This document shows positions 1 to 8,432 of a stretch of 64,000 bases of DNA, in pieces. The notes under the pieces are model-generated. The model was not told the origin of the DNA. It saw only the letters and a program-made list of their open reading frames with translations, and made no database searches. Source of the stretch: Chryseobacterium sp. MA9 (GTDB lineage Bacteria > Bacteroidota > Bacteroidia > Flavobacteriales > Weeksellaceae); assembly GCF_024399315.1 (NCBI RefSeq), contig NZ_CP075170.1:3100001-3164000 (forward strand). The letters are read 5' to 3'. The translations under genes were made by a program, and so were the position numbers. Position 1 is the stretch's first letter, and each line of letters starts with the position of its first letter.

Positions 1-1
1 C

Positions 2-145
2 CAGACGCTGGCTCTGATTTTCTTTATGCTGTTCTTCATAGCTTTAGTAATCTATGTTTTTAGCAGACCTAAGAAATATTACAAAGAAGAAGAAGAAGCA
101 CCACTTGGGGATGATGAGGATGACGATTTTAATTTAAAAAATTAA
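2..145 (+). CDS. ccoQ: cbb3-type cytochrome oxidase CcoQ-like subunit, 3' end only
   Basis: The reading frame is open from the window edge and ends with TAA at 143-145. It encodes the last 47 residues of a small membrane protein: one hydrophobic helix, then a basic FSRPKKYYKE stretch, then a very acidic tail ending DDDFNLKN. A single helix followed by a charged tail, placed just before CcoP, is typical of CcoQ (FixQ), the small subunit of cbb3 oxidase in the inner membrane. The start lies outside the window. A C-terminus of another oxidase subunit cannot be fully excluded. Confidence 0.7.
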   Translation, partial: QTLALIFFMLFFIALVIYVFSRPKKYYKEEEEAPLGDDEDDDFNLKN

Positions 146-155
146 ACTATTTTTT

Positions 156-1037
156 ATGAAACAAAGAACACCTGTTGTCGTAAACATCTTAATAATAATC
201 GGGCTTTTAATAGTTTTTTATTATTTATTTGTACAGAGCTACGCGTTCCTAGCTTCGCCTTACTTCTGGGGAACTGTTGTGATCGCTGGTATCCTTGCCT
301 ATATCCATGGTGCAATTGGAGATCTGATTGAAAACAACAAATTCAAAAAATTATCTCCAGAAGAGAAAGCAGCTTATCTAGCTGAAAAGAAAGTTCCTTT
401 CTTAAAAAGAATGTATTTGGCTGCATTCAAAAAGCAATCTGAAACTGAAGAAAAAGATATCCTTATTGACCACGGTTTCGATGGAATCATGGAGCTGGAT
501 AACCAGTTACCAAAATGGTGGGTAGGTTTATTCTATTTTGGGACCGCATTTTGTATTGTGTATATTGCAGCATACTCTTTCACAGACTTCGCTCACCCGT
601 TAAGCGAATATGAAAAAGAATATAAAGAACAGTTGGCAAGTATTGAAGAATATCAAAAAACTCAACCTCCTGTTACGATAGAAACAGCAAAATACTCTGC
701 TGATAATATTGCAGAAGGGAAAGAATTATTTAAAACAAACTGTGCATCTTGTCACAAAGAAGACGGTAGTGGAGGTATCGGACCAAACCTTACTGATAAC
801 TACTGGATCAACCAGCCTGAGAAAACGTTATTCAAAAACGTATTCCATATGGACTGGAATGGTTCTCCTACTAACCCTGCGATGAGAGCATTCGGTAAAA
901 ACGGAGAAGTTTCAGGTGCAGAGATTGAAAAGATTGCAGCGTATGTATATCACATCAATCAGGAACAACCACCGGTGACTCAGGCTCAAGGAGGAGCAGC
1001 TCCTCAAGGAACTGAAGCACATTGGGAAAAAGAATAA
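156..1037 (+). CDS. ccoP: cbb3-type cytochrome c oxidase diheme-family subunit CcoP (one heme site)
   Basis: CcoP delivers electrons to the high-affinity cbb3 terminal oxidase in the inner membrane. Hydrophobic segments lie at about residues 8-27, 34-52 and 121-142. The family signature DNQLPKWW sits just before the third segment. A periplasmic cytochrome c domain follows, with C196-x-x-C199-H200 and a likely axial Met243 in NPAMRAF. Only one CxxCH is present, whereas proteobacterial CcoP normally carries two. The tail is rich in Gln, Pro and Ala. The gene starts 10 bases after the CcoQ-like stop, so the two are cotranscribed. Confidence 0.93.
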   Translation: MKQRTPVVVNILIIIGLLIVFYYLFVQSYAFLASPYFWGTVVIAGILAYIHGAIGDLIENNKFKKLSPEEKAAYLAEKKVPFLKRMYLAAFKKQSETEEKDILIDHGFDGIMELDNQLPKWWVGLFYFGTAFCIVYIAAYSFTDFAHPLSEYEKEYKEQLASIEEYQKTQPPVTIETAKYSADNIAEGKELFKTNCASCHKEDGSGGIGPNLTDNYWINQPEKTLFKNVFHMDWNGSPTNPAMRAFGKNGEVSGAEIEKIAAYVYHINQEQPPVTQAQGGAAPQGTEAHWEKE

Positions 1038-1060
1038 TTTAAAAAATTAGAAACATATGA

Positions 1061-1116
1061 AAAAAACATAATTTGTTATTAGATAAAAATAGTAACGAAT
1101 TATGTTTTTTCTTTTT
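1061..1116 (+). terminator. AT-rich hairpin after ccoP
   Basis: AAAAAACATAATT at 1061-1073 pairs with AATTATGTTTTTT at 1098-1110, and the inner GTTA/TAAC pairs as well. The right arm runs into CTTTTTT. The hairpin fills the gap between ccoP and ccoG. It could stop part of the transcription or protect the oxidase mRNA, because ccoG-ccoH continue on the same strand. Confidence 0.6.
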
Positions 1117-1131
1117 TAAAACCTATTACAT

Positions 1132-2586
1132 ATGTCAGACATAGAAGAAATAGAAGTACGCGGCGGACAGGGACAGGTTCTGGACCCTGAGACTTACAGA
1201 GATTCTATAGGGACAATGGAGCAATCCGGAAAAAGAAGATGGGTATTCCCAAGAAAGCCTAAAGGGAAGTATACCAACTATAGAAACATTGTAAGCTATT
1301 TATTATTAATTATTTATTTTACATTACCGTTTATCAAAATCAATGGTAATCCATTATTGTTGTTCAATGTCATAGACAGAGAGTTTTTCATCTTTGGACA
1401 GCCTTTCTATCCACAAGACTTTTTTATCCTCACTTTAGGTGCTATTGCATCTTTAATCTTCATTATTGTTTTTACGATTGCGTTCGGAAGAATTTTCTGC
1501 GGGTGGATTTGCCCTCAGACAATTTTTATGGAATCGATCTTCCGTAAAATAGAATATCTGATTGAAGGTGACCGAAACAAGCAGATGAAGCTGGACAGAC
1601 AGGAGTGGAACAGTGAAAAGATCTGGAAAAGAAGTTTGAAATGGTCTGTTTATATCATCATTTCATTGGTGATCACCCACTTTATGTTCATGTATATTGT
1701 AGGATATGAAGAGGTATTTAAGATCATTGGTGAAGGACCATTTGCACATCCTACCAATTTTATCGTAATGATTCTTCTTACCGCTGCATTTTATTTTGTA
1801 TTTGCATGGTTCAGAGAGCAGGTTTGTACATTGGTATGCCCATACGGAAGACTTCAGGGAGTATTGATTGATAAAGACACCATCAATGTTTTCTATGATT
1901 TTAAAAGAGGAGAAAACAGATCAAAATGGAGAAAAGGTGAAGACCGTCAGGCTGCTGGCAAAGGAGATTGTATAGACTGTCACCAGTGTGTAGTAGTATG
2001 TCCTACCGGAATTGACATCAGAGACGGACAACAATTGGAATGTATAAACTGTACAGCCTGTATTGACGCCTGTGATGAAGTAATGGAAAAAGTAGGACTT
2101 CCGAAAGGACTGATCCGATATGCTTCTGAAAACGAAATTGAAAAACAAACTCAATTTAAGTTTACAGGCAGAATGAAAGGATTTACAGTATTCTTATTCC
2201 TTTTGGTAGGATTCTTAGGATACCTTCTGTACAGCCGTGGTGAGATGGAGGCTAAATTCATCAAGCCGGCAGGGAGTACATTCTTTGTAAGAGATGGTAA
2301 AATTACCAATACCTATAATTATACTTTCCTTAATAAAACAAACGACAAAAAAATCGTTACTATCAAAGTGATTGATCCGGCACATGGTGAAATTACTTAT
2401 AGTGCATCAAGCAAAATTCAGGTAGACAGGGATAAAATTTCAAAAGGAACGATTAATATCAGCTTCCCGGAAGATGAAATGAAACTCTCTAAACAGAATA
2501 TCACAATTGGCGTTTATGATATGAAGGGTAAACTGATTGATTCATACCAGACTTATTTTGAAGGGCCATTTAAACTGCAATTTTAA
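1132..2586 (+). CDS. ccoG: cytochrome c oxidase accessory protein CcoG (FixG/RdxA family)
   Basis: CcoG is a membrane Fe-S protein involved in copper handling during cbb3 oxidase assembly. The 484-residue product has several membrane helices. The first conserved cysteine pair is in CGWICPQ (C123, C127), and a second lies in VCTLVCPYGR. Two ferredoxin-type [4Fe-4S] clusters are bound by C280/C283/C286/C290 and C304/C307/C310/C314. A last helix lies near residue 350, followed by a periplasmic Ig-like domain. Length and order match the family. It follows ccoP and leads into ccoH with a 10-base gap. Confidence 0.95.
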   Translation: MSDIEEIEVRGGQGQVLDPETYRDSIGTMEQSGKRRWVFPRKPKGKYTNYRNIVSYLLLIIYFTLPFIKINGNPLLLFNVIDREFFIFGQPFYPQDFFILTLGAIASLIFIIVFTIAFGRIFCGWICPQTIFMESIFRKIEYLIEGDRNKQMKLDRQEWNSEKIWKRSLKWSVYIIISLVITHFMFMYIVGYEEVFKIIGEGPFAHPTNFIVMILLTAAFYFVFAWFREQVCTLVCPYGRLQGVLIDKDTINVFYDFKRGENRSKWRKGEDRQAAGKGDCIDCHQCVVVCPTGIDIRDGQQLECINCTACIDACDEVMEKVGLPKGLIRYASENEIEKQTQFKFTGRMKGFTVFLFLLVGFLGYLLYSRGEMEAKFIKPAGSTFFVRDGKITNTYNYTFLNKTNDKKIVTIKVIDPAHGEITYSASSKIQVDRDKISKGTINISFPEDEMKLSKQNITIGVYDMKGKLIDSYQTYFEGPFKLQF

Positions 2587-2596
2587 TTAGAAAAAA

Positions 2597-3049
2597 ATGA
2601 AGAACTTTAGTTGGGGACACGGTGTTGTAATTGCATTACTTGCATTCATAGTTTTTATACTATCCATGATGTTTCTTTTCCCGAACGGGCAGAAAAACTC
2701 TGAAATGGTAACAGATAATTATTACGAAGAGGAGTTGAAGTACCAAGATGTGATTGATGCGAAGAAAAAAGCAGATGAGTTACAGGAAAAACCTGTATAC
2801 AGCCAGGATACCAAAGGAATTAAAATTACTTTTCCAAAAGAATATAACAACTCAAATACTACGGTAAAATTTGTTTTAAACAGAACCGACGACCAGAATT
2901 TAGATATCAAAAAATCTGTACAGCTTGATGCCAGCCAGTCTTTCACAATACCAGCACAGGTATTGAAAGTAGGAAACTACACATTAAGATTAAGTTGGAC
3001 AAAAGATAAAGCAGACTACCGAATGGATTATGACGTGATATGGAAATAG
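2597..3049 (+). CDS. ccoH: FixH/CcoH family oxidase assembly protein
   Basis: The 150-residue protein has one N-terminal membrane helix (about residues 8-28) and a periplasmic domain, as in FixH/CcoH. It contains the family-like stretch ending NYYEEELKYQ. FixH proteins support assembly or stability of cbb3 oxidase. The gene lies between ccoG and a TauE/SafE-like gene, and its last 10 bases overlap that next gene, which indicates translational coupling. Confidence 0.88.
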   Translation: MKNFSWGHGVVIALLAFIVFILSMMFLFPNGQKNSEMVTDNYYEEELKYQDVIDAKKKADELQEKPVYSQDTKGIKITFPKEYNNSNTTVKFVLNRTDDQNLDIKKSVQLDASQSFTIPAQVLKVGNYTLRLSWTKDKADYRMDYDVIWK

Positions 3050-3765
3050 GACTTATTGTATCGGCTATTGCTTTAGGCTTTGCTTCCGGTTTTCACTGTA
3101 TCGGAATGTGCGGTCCTATTGCCCTGTCGATGGGATTAACCAAAAAACAGGCAGCTAACTTCTATCTTCAGAACCTTACCTATCAATTGGGGAGAATATT
3201 TACCTATTCATTATTAGGCGCACTTCTTGGAATTATTGGGCAGGGATTTGAAATGGCAGGCTTCCAGAAATACCTGACTATTACTGCAGGAGCTCTTCTA
3301 ATTATTATGGCTGTATTTTCATTTGGTGGAAAAGATTTTGCTTCGAAAATCCCCTTCCTTTCCAAATTTTTATACACTGTCAAATTAAACTTAGGAAAAC
3401 TACTTCAGAAGGCAGATTACCGTTCAAGATTCTCTACAGGAGTTTTGAATGGGTTTTTACCGTGCGGAATGGTTTACATGGCACTTACTGCCAGTCTTGC
3501 AGGAGGAGGAATATGGCAGGGAGCTTTATATATGGCTTTATTTGGTCTTGGAACCCTTCCGTTCATGTTTGCTATCGTTTTAGCCGGAAATCTGATGAAT
3601 CAGGCCTTCAGGGTAAAAGTTTTGAAAGCAGTTCCGGTCATCATGATCATATTGGGAGGATTATTCATTCTAAGAGGTCTTGAGCTGGGAATTCCCTATG
3701 TTTCTCCGAAAGCCGAAGCTATGACGATTATTAAAGATCCAAACGGAGCTGTTAACTGCCATTAA
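3040..3765 (+). CDS. TauE/SafE (UreH-like) family membrane protein
   Basis: This 241-residue protein has about six hydrophobic helices and carries the family motif HCIGMCGP at residues 19-26. A second pseudo-repeat contains GFLPCGMVYMAL. Proteins of this family linked to cbb3 clusters are annotated as sulfite exporter TauE/SafE family and are thought to act in copper or sulfur handling during oxidase maturation. The exact substrate is not known. The start codon overlaps the end of ccoH, so it is the last gene of the cbb3 operon here. The two conserved cysteines (C20, C24) could bind metal. Confidence 0.85.
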   Translation: MEIGLIVSAIALGFASGFHCIGMCGPIALSMGLTKKQAANFYLQNLTYQLGRIFTYSLLGALLGIIGQGFEMAGFQKYLTITAGALLIIMAVFSFGGKDFASKIPFLSKFLYTVKLNLGKLLQKADYRSRFSTGVLNGFLPCGMVYMALTASLAGGGIWQGALYMALFGLGTLPFMFAIVLAGNLMNQAFRVKVLKAVPVIMIILGGLFILRGLELGIPYVSPKAEAMTIIKDPNGAVNCH

Positions 3766-3783
3766 TTTGTATTTAAATACACC

Positions 3784-4521
3784 ATGAAGAAAACCATTGT
3801 CTTATTTCTGATAAGCCTTTTTATGCTGCAATCCTGCAGTGTGAATTCTGAAATTGTCTATCACAAAGATTCCGCCTCTACTTCCGTAATGGATATTGAT
3901 ACAAGAGAGTTTATGACAGAGATGATGGCTATGACACCAGATTCATTAAAGCAAAAGGAATTTGGAGAAATGGACAGACTTCCGACTATCTGGACAAGCA
4001 TGTACGATGTTGCCAAAAAGGAAGGAAAATTAAAACCAGAAAATCCGGATTCAATCAGAATCATGAAAAAAATCTTCATGAAGTCTACGAAAGAAGATAA
4101 CAAACTTGCAGGGTTTTCTTTTAAGATGGATCATTTTTCGCCGGAAGATTATCTGGTTCTGAAAAGTTTTACAAAAACTGAAAAAATCCCAATGGATCAG
4201 AATATTTACAACAATTGGGATGGGAAAACCCTGAAGATTGATACAGAGAATTTTAATCTTAAAAGTATTGAAGAAGCCATCCAATCCAAAAGCTCAAAGG
4301 AAGAAGCTGAAAAAATAGCTGGTATGATGATCATGTTTTTCAAAAAGATTGGTACTACTTTAAAGTTTGAAAATCCCATACAATCAATTACAGGAAAACA
4401 TGACTGGGTAAAGCAGATTGATGATCATTCGATAAGAATAGAATATGATCTGAAAGCCATTTATGATAAAGATTCAAAACTAAAAAACGCAGATAAAAAG
4501 ATTATCATCGTTACAGAATAA
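3784..4521 (+). CDS. hypothetical lipoprotein
   Basis: The 245-residue product begins with a lipoprotein signal peptide: hydrophobic residues 5-15, then LQSC with the lipidated cysteine at C18. The mature part is charged, mostly alpha-helical in character, and has a C-terminal stretch IRIEYDLKAIYDKDSKL. I do not recognise a named family. It starts 18 bases after the TauE-like gene, so it may be read from the same transcript. A strong terminator follows at 4525-4553. A link to oxidase assembly is only positional. Confidence 0.75.
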   Translation: MKKTIVLFLISLFMLQSCSVNSEIVYHKDSASTSVMDIDTREFMTEMMAMTPDSLKQKEFGEMDRLPTIWTSMYDVAKKEGKLKPENPDSIRIMKKIFMKSTKEDNKLAGFSFKMDHFSPEDYLVLKSFTKTEKIPMDQNIYNNWDGKTLKIDTENFNLKSIEEAIQSKSSKEEAEKIAGMMIMFFKKIGTTLKFENPIQSITGKHDWVKQIDDHSIRIEYDLKAIYDKDSKLKNADKKIIIVTE

Positions 4522-4524
4522 AAC

Positions 4525-4553
4525 AAAACCCACCGGAATCCGGTGGGTTTTTA
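4525..4553. terminator. bidirectional intrinsic terminator
   Basis: AAAACCCACCGG and CCGGTGGGTTTT form a 12-bp perfect stem around AAT. A-rich and T-rich flanks on both sides suit termination from either direction. It sits between the convergent lipoprotein gene and serS. Confidence 0.92.
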
Positions 4554-4575
4554 TTTGCATACTAAAACTGATAGT

Positions 4576-5844
4576 TTAGTTGATTACTTCAAATCTAGCG
4601 TATTCTGCAATCTTCTTAGGAAGTTTGATTCCCTCTGCTGTCTGGTTGTTTTCAAGCAATGCCGCCATAATTCTTGGCAGTGCCATTGCAGATCCATTCA
4701 GAGTGTGAACCAATTGAGATTTGCCATCTCCTTTGTAACGGCATTTCAATCTGTTAGCCTGGAACGTTTCAAAGTTAGACACAGAGCTTACTTCCAGCCA
4801 CATTTCCTGAGCTGCACTCCATACTTCAAAATCATACGTCATTGCAGAAGCAAAACCAGTATCACCCCCACAAAGTCTTAATACTCTGAATGGAAGCTCA
4901 AGGTCTGTAAGAATTTCTTTGATGTGCTCTACCATTTCTTCCAAAACAGCATAAGAGTTTTCAGGCTTTTCAATTCTTACAATCTCTACTTTTTCAAACT
5001 GGTGAAGACGGTTCAATCCTCTTACGTGAGCTCCGTAGCTTCCCGCTTCTCTTCTGTAACACTGAGAGAATGCTGTATTTTTAATCGGAAGATCTTTTTC
5101 ATCCAGCAATACATCACGGTAAAGATTCGTTACAGGTACTTCTGCTGTAGGAATAAGATATAATTTATCTTCGTTGATATAATACATCTGTCCTTCTTTA
5201 TCCGGCAGCTGCCCGGTTCCAAAACCTGATGCTTCATTTACAACGTGAGGAGGATTTACTTCTGTATACCCCTTCTCTACGTTTTTATCTAAGAAATACT
5301 GAACCAAAGCTCTCTGCAATCTTGCTCCTTTCCCTAAATAAACAGGAAAACCTGCTCCTGCAATTTTAACCCCTAATTCAAAATCAATAAGGTTATATTT
5401 TTTGGCCAGTTCCCAGTGAGGAATAGCTCCTTCACCAAGACCTTCTACCGGATGAGACTGGAAAATCATTTCATTATCATCAGCAGAAGCACCGCTTTTT
5501 ACCAATTCATTTGGAATGTTCGGAAGCTGATACAGAATATTCAGTAAGTCGTTTTCTTTAACTTCTAACTGGGATTTCAATTCTGAGCTCGACTCTTTGT
5601 ATTGTGCTGTTTTAGATTTTGCAGATTCCGCTTCTTCTTTTTTCCCTTCTTTCATCAAAAGCCCGATTTCTTTCGAAATTTTGTTGATTTCGGAAAGCTG
5701 GGAATCTAGTTCAAACTGGATTCTTTTTCTTTCGTCGTCGGCAGCGATAGCCTCGTCCACCAACTCAAGATTTTTGAATTGTCTTTTCTTAAGACCTTCT
5801 AAAACGCGTTCTTTATTGTCGCGCAAAAAATTGACTTGTAACAT
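4576..5844 (-). CDS. serS: serine-tRNA ligase
   Basis: Seryl-tRNA synthetase charges tRNA-Ser and also tRNA-Sec where present. The 422-residue length is normal. Residues 1-110 form the N-terminal tRNA-binding coiled coil, which begins with the typical MLQVNFLRDN. The class II core follows: TAEVPVTNLYRD region, motif 2 in QCYRREAGSYG, and motif 3 near the C-terminus in NGSAMALPRIMAALLEN. It converges on the upstream lipoprotein gene, sharing the terminator at 4525-4553. The start at 5844 is the conserved N-terminus. Confidence 0.97.
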   Translation of the reverse strand: MLQVNFLRDNKERVLEGLKKRQFKNLELVDEAIAADDERKRIQFELDSQLSEINKISKEIGLLMKEGKKEEAESAKSKTAQYKESSSELKSQLEVKENDLLNILYQLPNIPNELVKSGASADDNEMIFQSHPVEGLGEGAIPHWELAKKYNLIDFELGVKIAGAGFPVYLGKGARLQRALVQYFLDKNVEKGYTEVNPPHVVNEASGFGTGQLPDKEGQMYYINEDKLYLIPTAEVPVTNLYRDVLLDEKDLPIKNTAFSQCYRREAGSYGAHVRGLNRLHQFEKVEIVRIEKPENSYAVLEEMVEHIKEILTDLELPFRVLRLCGGDTGFASAMTYDFEVWSAAQEMWLEVSSVSNFETFQANRLKCRYKGDGKSQLVHTLNGSAMALPRIMAALLENNQTAEGIKLPKKIAEYARFEVIN

Positions 5845-5871
5845 TTTATTTAGATGTTAAATATTAGATGT

Positions 5872-5906
5872 TTAGCTCATAATAAGCTAACAATTGTACA
5901 AATTTA
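5872..5906 (-). promoter_or_regulatory. serS: possible serS promoter region with small inverted repeat
   Basis: On the minus strand TAAATTTG (5899-5906) matches the Bacteroidota -7 element TAnnTTTG, 55 bases before the serS start. I see no clear -33 TTTG. TTAGCT at 5872-5877 and AGCTAA at 5885-5890 form an inverted repeat in the leader, and TTAGATGTT occurs twice between it and the start codon. Confidence 0.35.
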
Positions 5907-5910
5907 AAAA

Positions 5911-6429
5911 TTATTTTGTGATCGTAACAGTATTTATAGAAGTGGGAGCATTTTCATCCTTAGAAAATACCGGAACATTGTTATATAAAACTTTTGAAAC
6001 CTGGAATACCGTTGGTGTATTACGATACTGAACTTCCAAAGTGTCAACAACATTATCACTTGCATTCGTACTTTTCGTATACGTAATCTGCATTCTGGAA
6101 TAATAGGAAGTTCCTGTTCCAGGATTCTCAGGGCTAATAGAATCCAGTCTTCTTCTTTTGGCTCCTGCCAGATACTCCATATAAAACAATGAATCCGCAG
6201 TCATCTTCAAAGAAACGCTTACCGGAGCAATATCTTTAGTCCCGAAAATATCATTCACAGAATAACCTGTAAAAGATCCTGTTTTCTTATTGTTCAGCAG
6301 ATCCTGACCAGCGCTGTTTCTCACATAGATATTCATTAACTGATCTATTCTCTGCAAAGAATCATCATCACTTTTACAACTTACAAGTGCAAAAACCACA
6401 ACAAGTATGCCCCAAAAATATTTCATCAT
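5911..6429 (-). CDS. hypothetical lipoprotein (DUF4827-like)
   Basis: The 172-residue protein has a lipoprotein signal with LVSC and lipidated C18, then an acidic KSDDD linker. The rest is beta-rich, with the central DIAPVSVSLKMT and the C-terminal VNTVTITK-like strand pattern. Similar small lipoproteins in Bacteroidota are predicted to have a peptidyl-prolyl isomerase-like fold, but I cannot confirm that here. It follows asnB by 38 bases on the same strand and may be cotranscribed with the polysaccharide genes. Confidence 0.7.
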   Translation of the reverse strand: MMKYFWGILVVVFALVSCKSDDDSLQRIDQLMNIYVRNSAGQDLLNNKKTGSFTGYSVNDIFGTKDIAPVSVSLKMTADSLFYMEYLAGAKRRRLDSISPENPGTGTSYYSRMQITYTKSTNASDNVVDTLEVQYRNTPTVFQVSKVLYNNVPVFSKDENAPTSINTVTITK

Positions 6430-6467
6430 AAATACAAAGGTAAAATATTAATCTTTAGGCTGCTTCT

Positions 6468-8366
6468 TTATTTTTCAAAATATTTCTGATACCACAGTTC
6501 AAAAGTAACCAGCTGCCAGATTTTCACCCAGTCATATTCATATTCCTGGTGGTTCCACCATTCATCAATCACTGCAGCGTTAAAGAAATTTCTCTTTTTT
6601 AAACTTTCAAGATTTTCAACAATGAAATCTCTCACTCTTTTTTCGTTTTTAATGAAATAATGAACCGGAAAGGAAAACCCTTTTTTAGGCATATTCAAAA
6701 CAGATTCAGGGAGATATTTTTCAGCTGTTTTACGCAGTAATGGTTTATTCTGAATTCCATTAAATCTAATCTTTTCAGGCAATGAAGCTACATAATTGAT
6801 CAGGCTGTTGCTCAGGTAAGGATAACGGAATTCCACACTATATTTCATCGCACTCAGATCATCCCGAAATACATGATGGGAAGACAGCGAATATTTCATA
6901 TCATATTCAAAATACCCGGAATAGTTTTTTGATTCCGAAGCGTGGTATTTTGAAAGCTTTGAGTCAAGTTTAGTATAAATATCTGGTTGGAGGAGAGATT
7001 TAGCCTCATGAGGCATCATGCTGATCTGACTCTGTCTGAAAAAATCAAACATATGATCCTGAGAGAAATAATTTTTTACCCGTTGAGAAAATTTATCTTT
7101 TGTGAAAATAAAAGGGCTTACAAAATTGAAATTCCTCATCAGCATCCATCTATTCAGCTTCAGAGTATGGGAATAGCCGGCAAAAAGTTCATCGGCTCCA
7201 TTTCCGCTTAGTACAACTTTAAAATCTTTATCATGTGCATATTTTGCTGCATTGATCAAGACTTCAAAGCTGCTGTAAGGTTCTTCAAAGTGCTGGATAT
7301 TTTCCTTAAGCTGCTCCAGCGCTTCATGATCACTCACCTCTTTTATATCATGCGAAACGCCAAAATGTCTGGCAGCCAGAGATGCATTTTTTACTTCTTC
7401 TTCAGAAAATGGGTAAGATATGGTGTAAGTATTAATATTTGGATTAAAAGATTTTGATTTTGAAGCAATTAAGGTAGAATCTATCCCACCGCTCATCATC
7501 ACTGCAACAGAAACATCTGCATACAATTGTTCTGATATACTTTCAGAAAGCAATTCATCTATTTTTCTTACAGCTTCTTCTTCCGAAACATCCTTCATAG
7601 ACGGTGAAGGCAGTGTCCAGAATTTTTCTTTGGTAATTTTCTGATCTGTTAAATCAATGACCATAAAAGAACCAGGTTCCAGGGATAAAATATCCTGAAA
7701 GCAGGTTTGGGGAGCCAATGTTGTTTGAAAAAGAAAATTGGTATACACTCCATTCCAGTTGATTTCAGGTTTTACAAATTCATTTTTCAACAATGCTTTT
7801 ATTTCCGAAGCCCAAACCAATCCTTCTTCACTCTGATGGTAAAAGAGTGGTTTCATCCCTATTCTGTCTCTTGCCAATGTAAGTTTCTGGCTGGAGAGAT
7901 CAACAATACAGATCGCAAACATCCCATCCAGCTTTGCAAAGGCTGAATTTCCCCACTCCTGATAAGCCTCGAGAATAACTTCCGTATCAGAATTGCTTTG
8001 GAAAAAATGTCCTAAAATCTCAAGTTCTTTCTTTAATTTCTTAAAGTTATAAATCTCTCCATTAAAAGTAATAATGATCTGCTGATTCTCTGAGAGCATA
8101 GGCTGATGGCCTTTTTCGGACAGGTCAATAATGGATAGTCTGCGGAAACCCAAGGCAATCTCTGAACTTCTTTCATCTAAAACCGGAAACTGTTCTTTAA
8201 TTTTTGAGGTAGAATCATTTCCTGAAAAAGAAATCCCCTGGTCATGATCATACAGCCAGAATCCTTCATCATCCGGTCCGCGATGTCTGATCGCCTGATT
8301 CATTTCCAGAATATTTGTTGAGGAAATACTTTTATGAAATGAATAATAACCGCTGATTCCGCACAT
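6468..8366 (-). CDS. asnB: asparagine synthase (glutamine-hydrolysing)
   Basis: The 632-residue enzyme transfers an amide from glutamine to a carboxylate. MCGISGYY places the nucleophile at Cys2 after Met removal, and the class II glutamine amidotransferase domain covers about residues 2-210. The ATP pyrophosphatase motif SGGIDS opens the synthetase domain in the middle. The gene lies directly downstream of a flippase and a glycosyltransferase. AsnB homologues in such clusters often amidate sugar acids, so the substrate may be a uronic acid in a surface glycan rather than free aspartate. That is inference from context. Confidence 0.92.
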   Translation of the reverse strand: MCGISGYYSFHKSISSTNILEMNQAIRHRGPDDEGFWLYDHDQGISFSGNDSTSKIKEQFPVLDERSSEIALGFRRLSIIDLSEKGHQPMLSENQQIIITFNGEIYNFKKLKKELEILGHFFQSNSDTEVILEAYQEWGNSAFAKLDGMFAICIVDLSSQKLTLARDRIGMKPLFYHQSEEGLVWASEIKALLKNEFVKPEINWNGVYTNFLFQTTLAPQTCFQDILSLEPGSFMVIDLTDQKITKEKFWTLPSPSMKDVSEEEAVRKIDELLSESISEQLYADVSVAVMMSGGIDSTLIASKSKSFNPNINTYTISYPFSEEEVKNASLAARHFGVSHDIKEVSDHEALEQLKENIQHFEEPYSSFEVLINAAKYAHDKDFKVVLSGNGADELFAGYSHTLKLNRWMLMRNFNFVSPFIFTKDKFSQRVKNYFSQDHMFDFFRQSQISMMPHEAKSLLQPDIYTKLDSKLSKYHASESKNYSGYFEYDMKYSLSSHHVFRDDLSAMKYSVEFRYPYLSNSLINYVASLPEKIRFNGIQNKPLLRKTAEKYLPESVLNMPKKGFSFPVHYFIKNEKRVRDFIVENLESLKKRNFFNAAVIDEWWNHQEYEYDWVKIWQLVTFELWYQKYFEK

Positions 8367-8432
8367 AGTATGACTTAATAGATTTGTAAAAATAGGAAAA
8401 TGACTTTGTTTTCTGTACCTGAACAGAGTAAA

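Noticed and set aside
4543..4881. Open frame on the plus strand opposite serS
   Set aside because: It lies wholly within serS on the other strand, has no recognisable protein features and no promoter.
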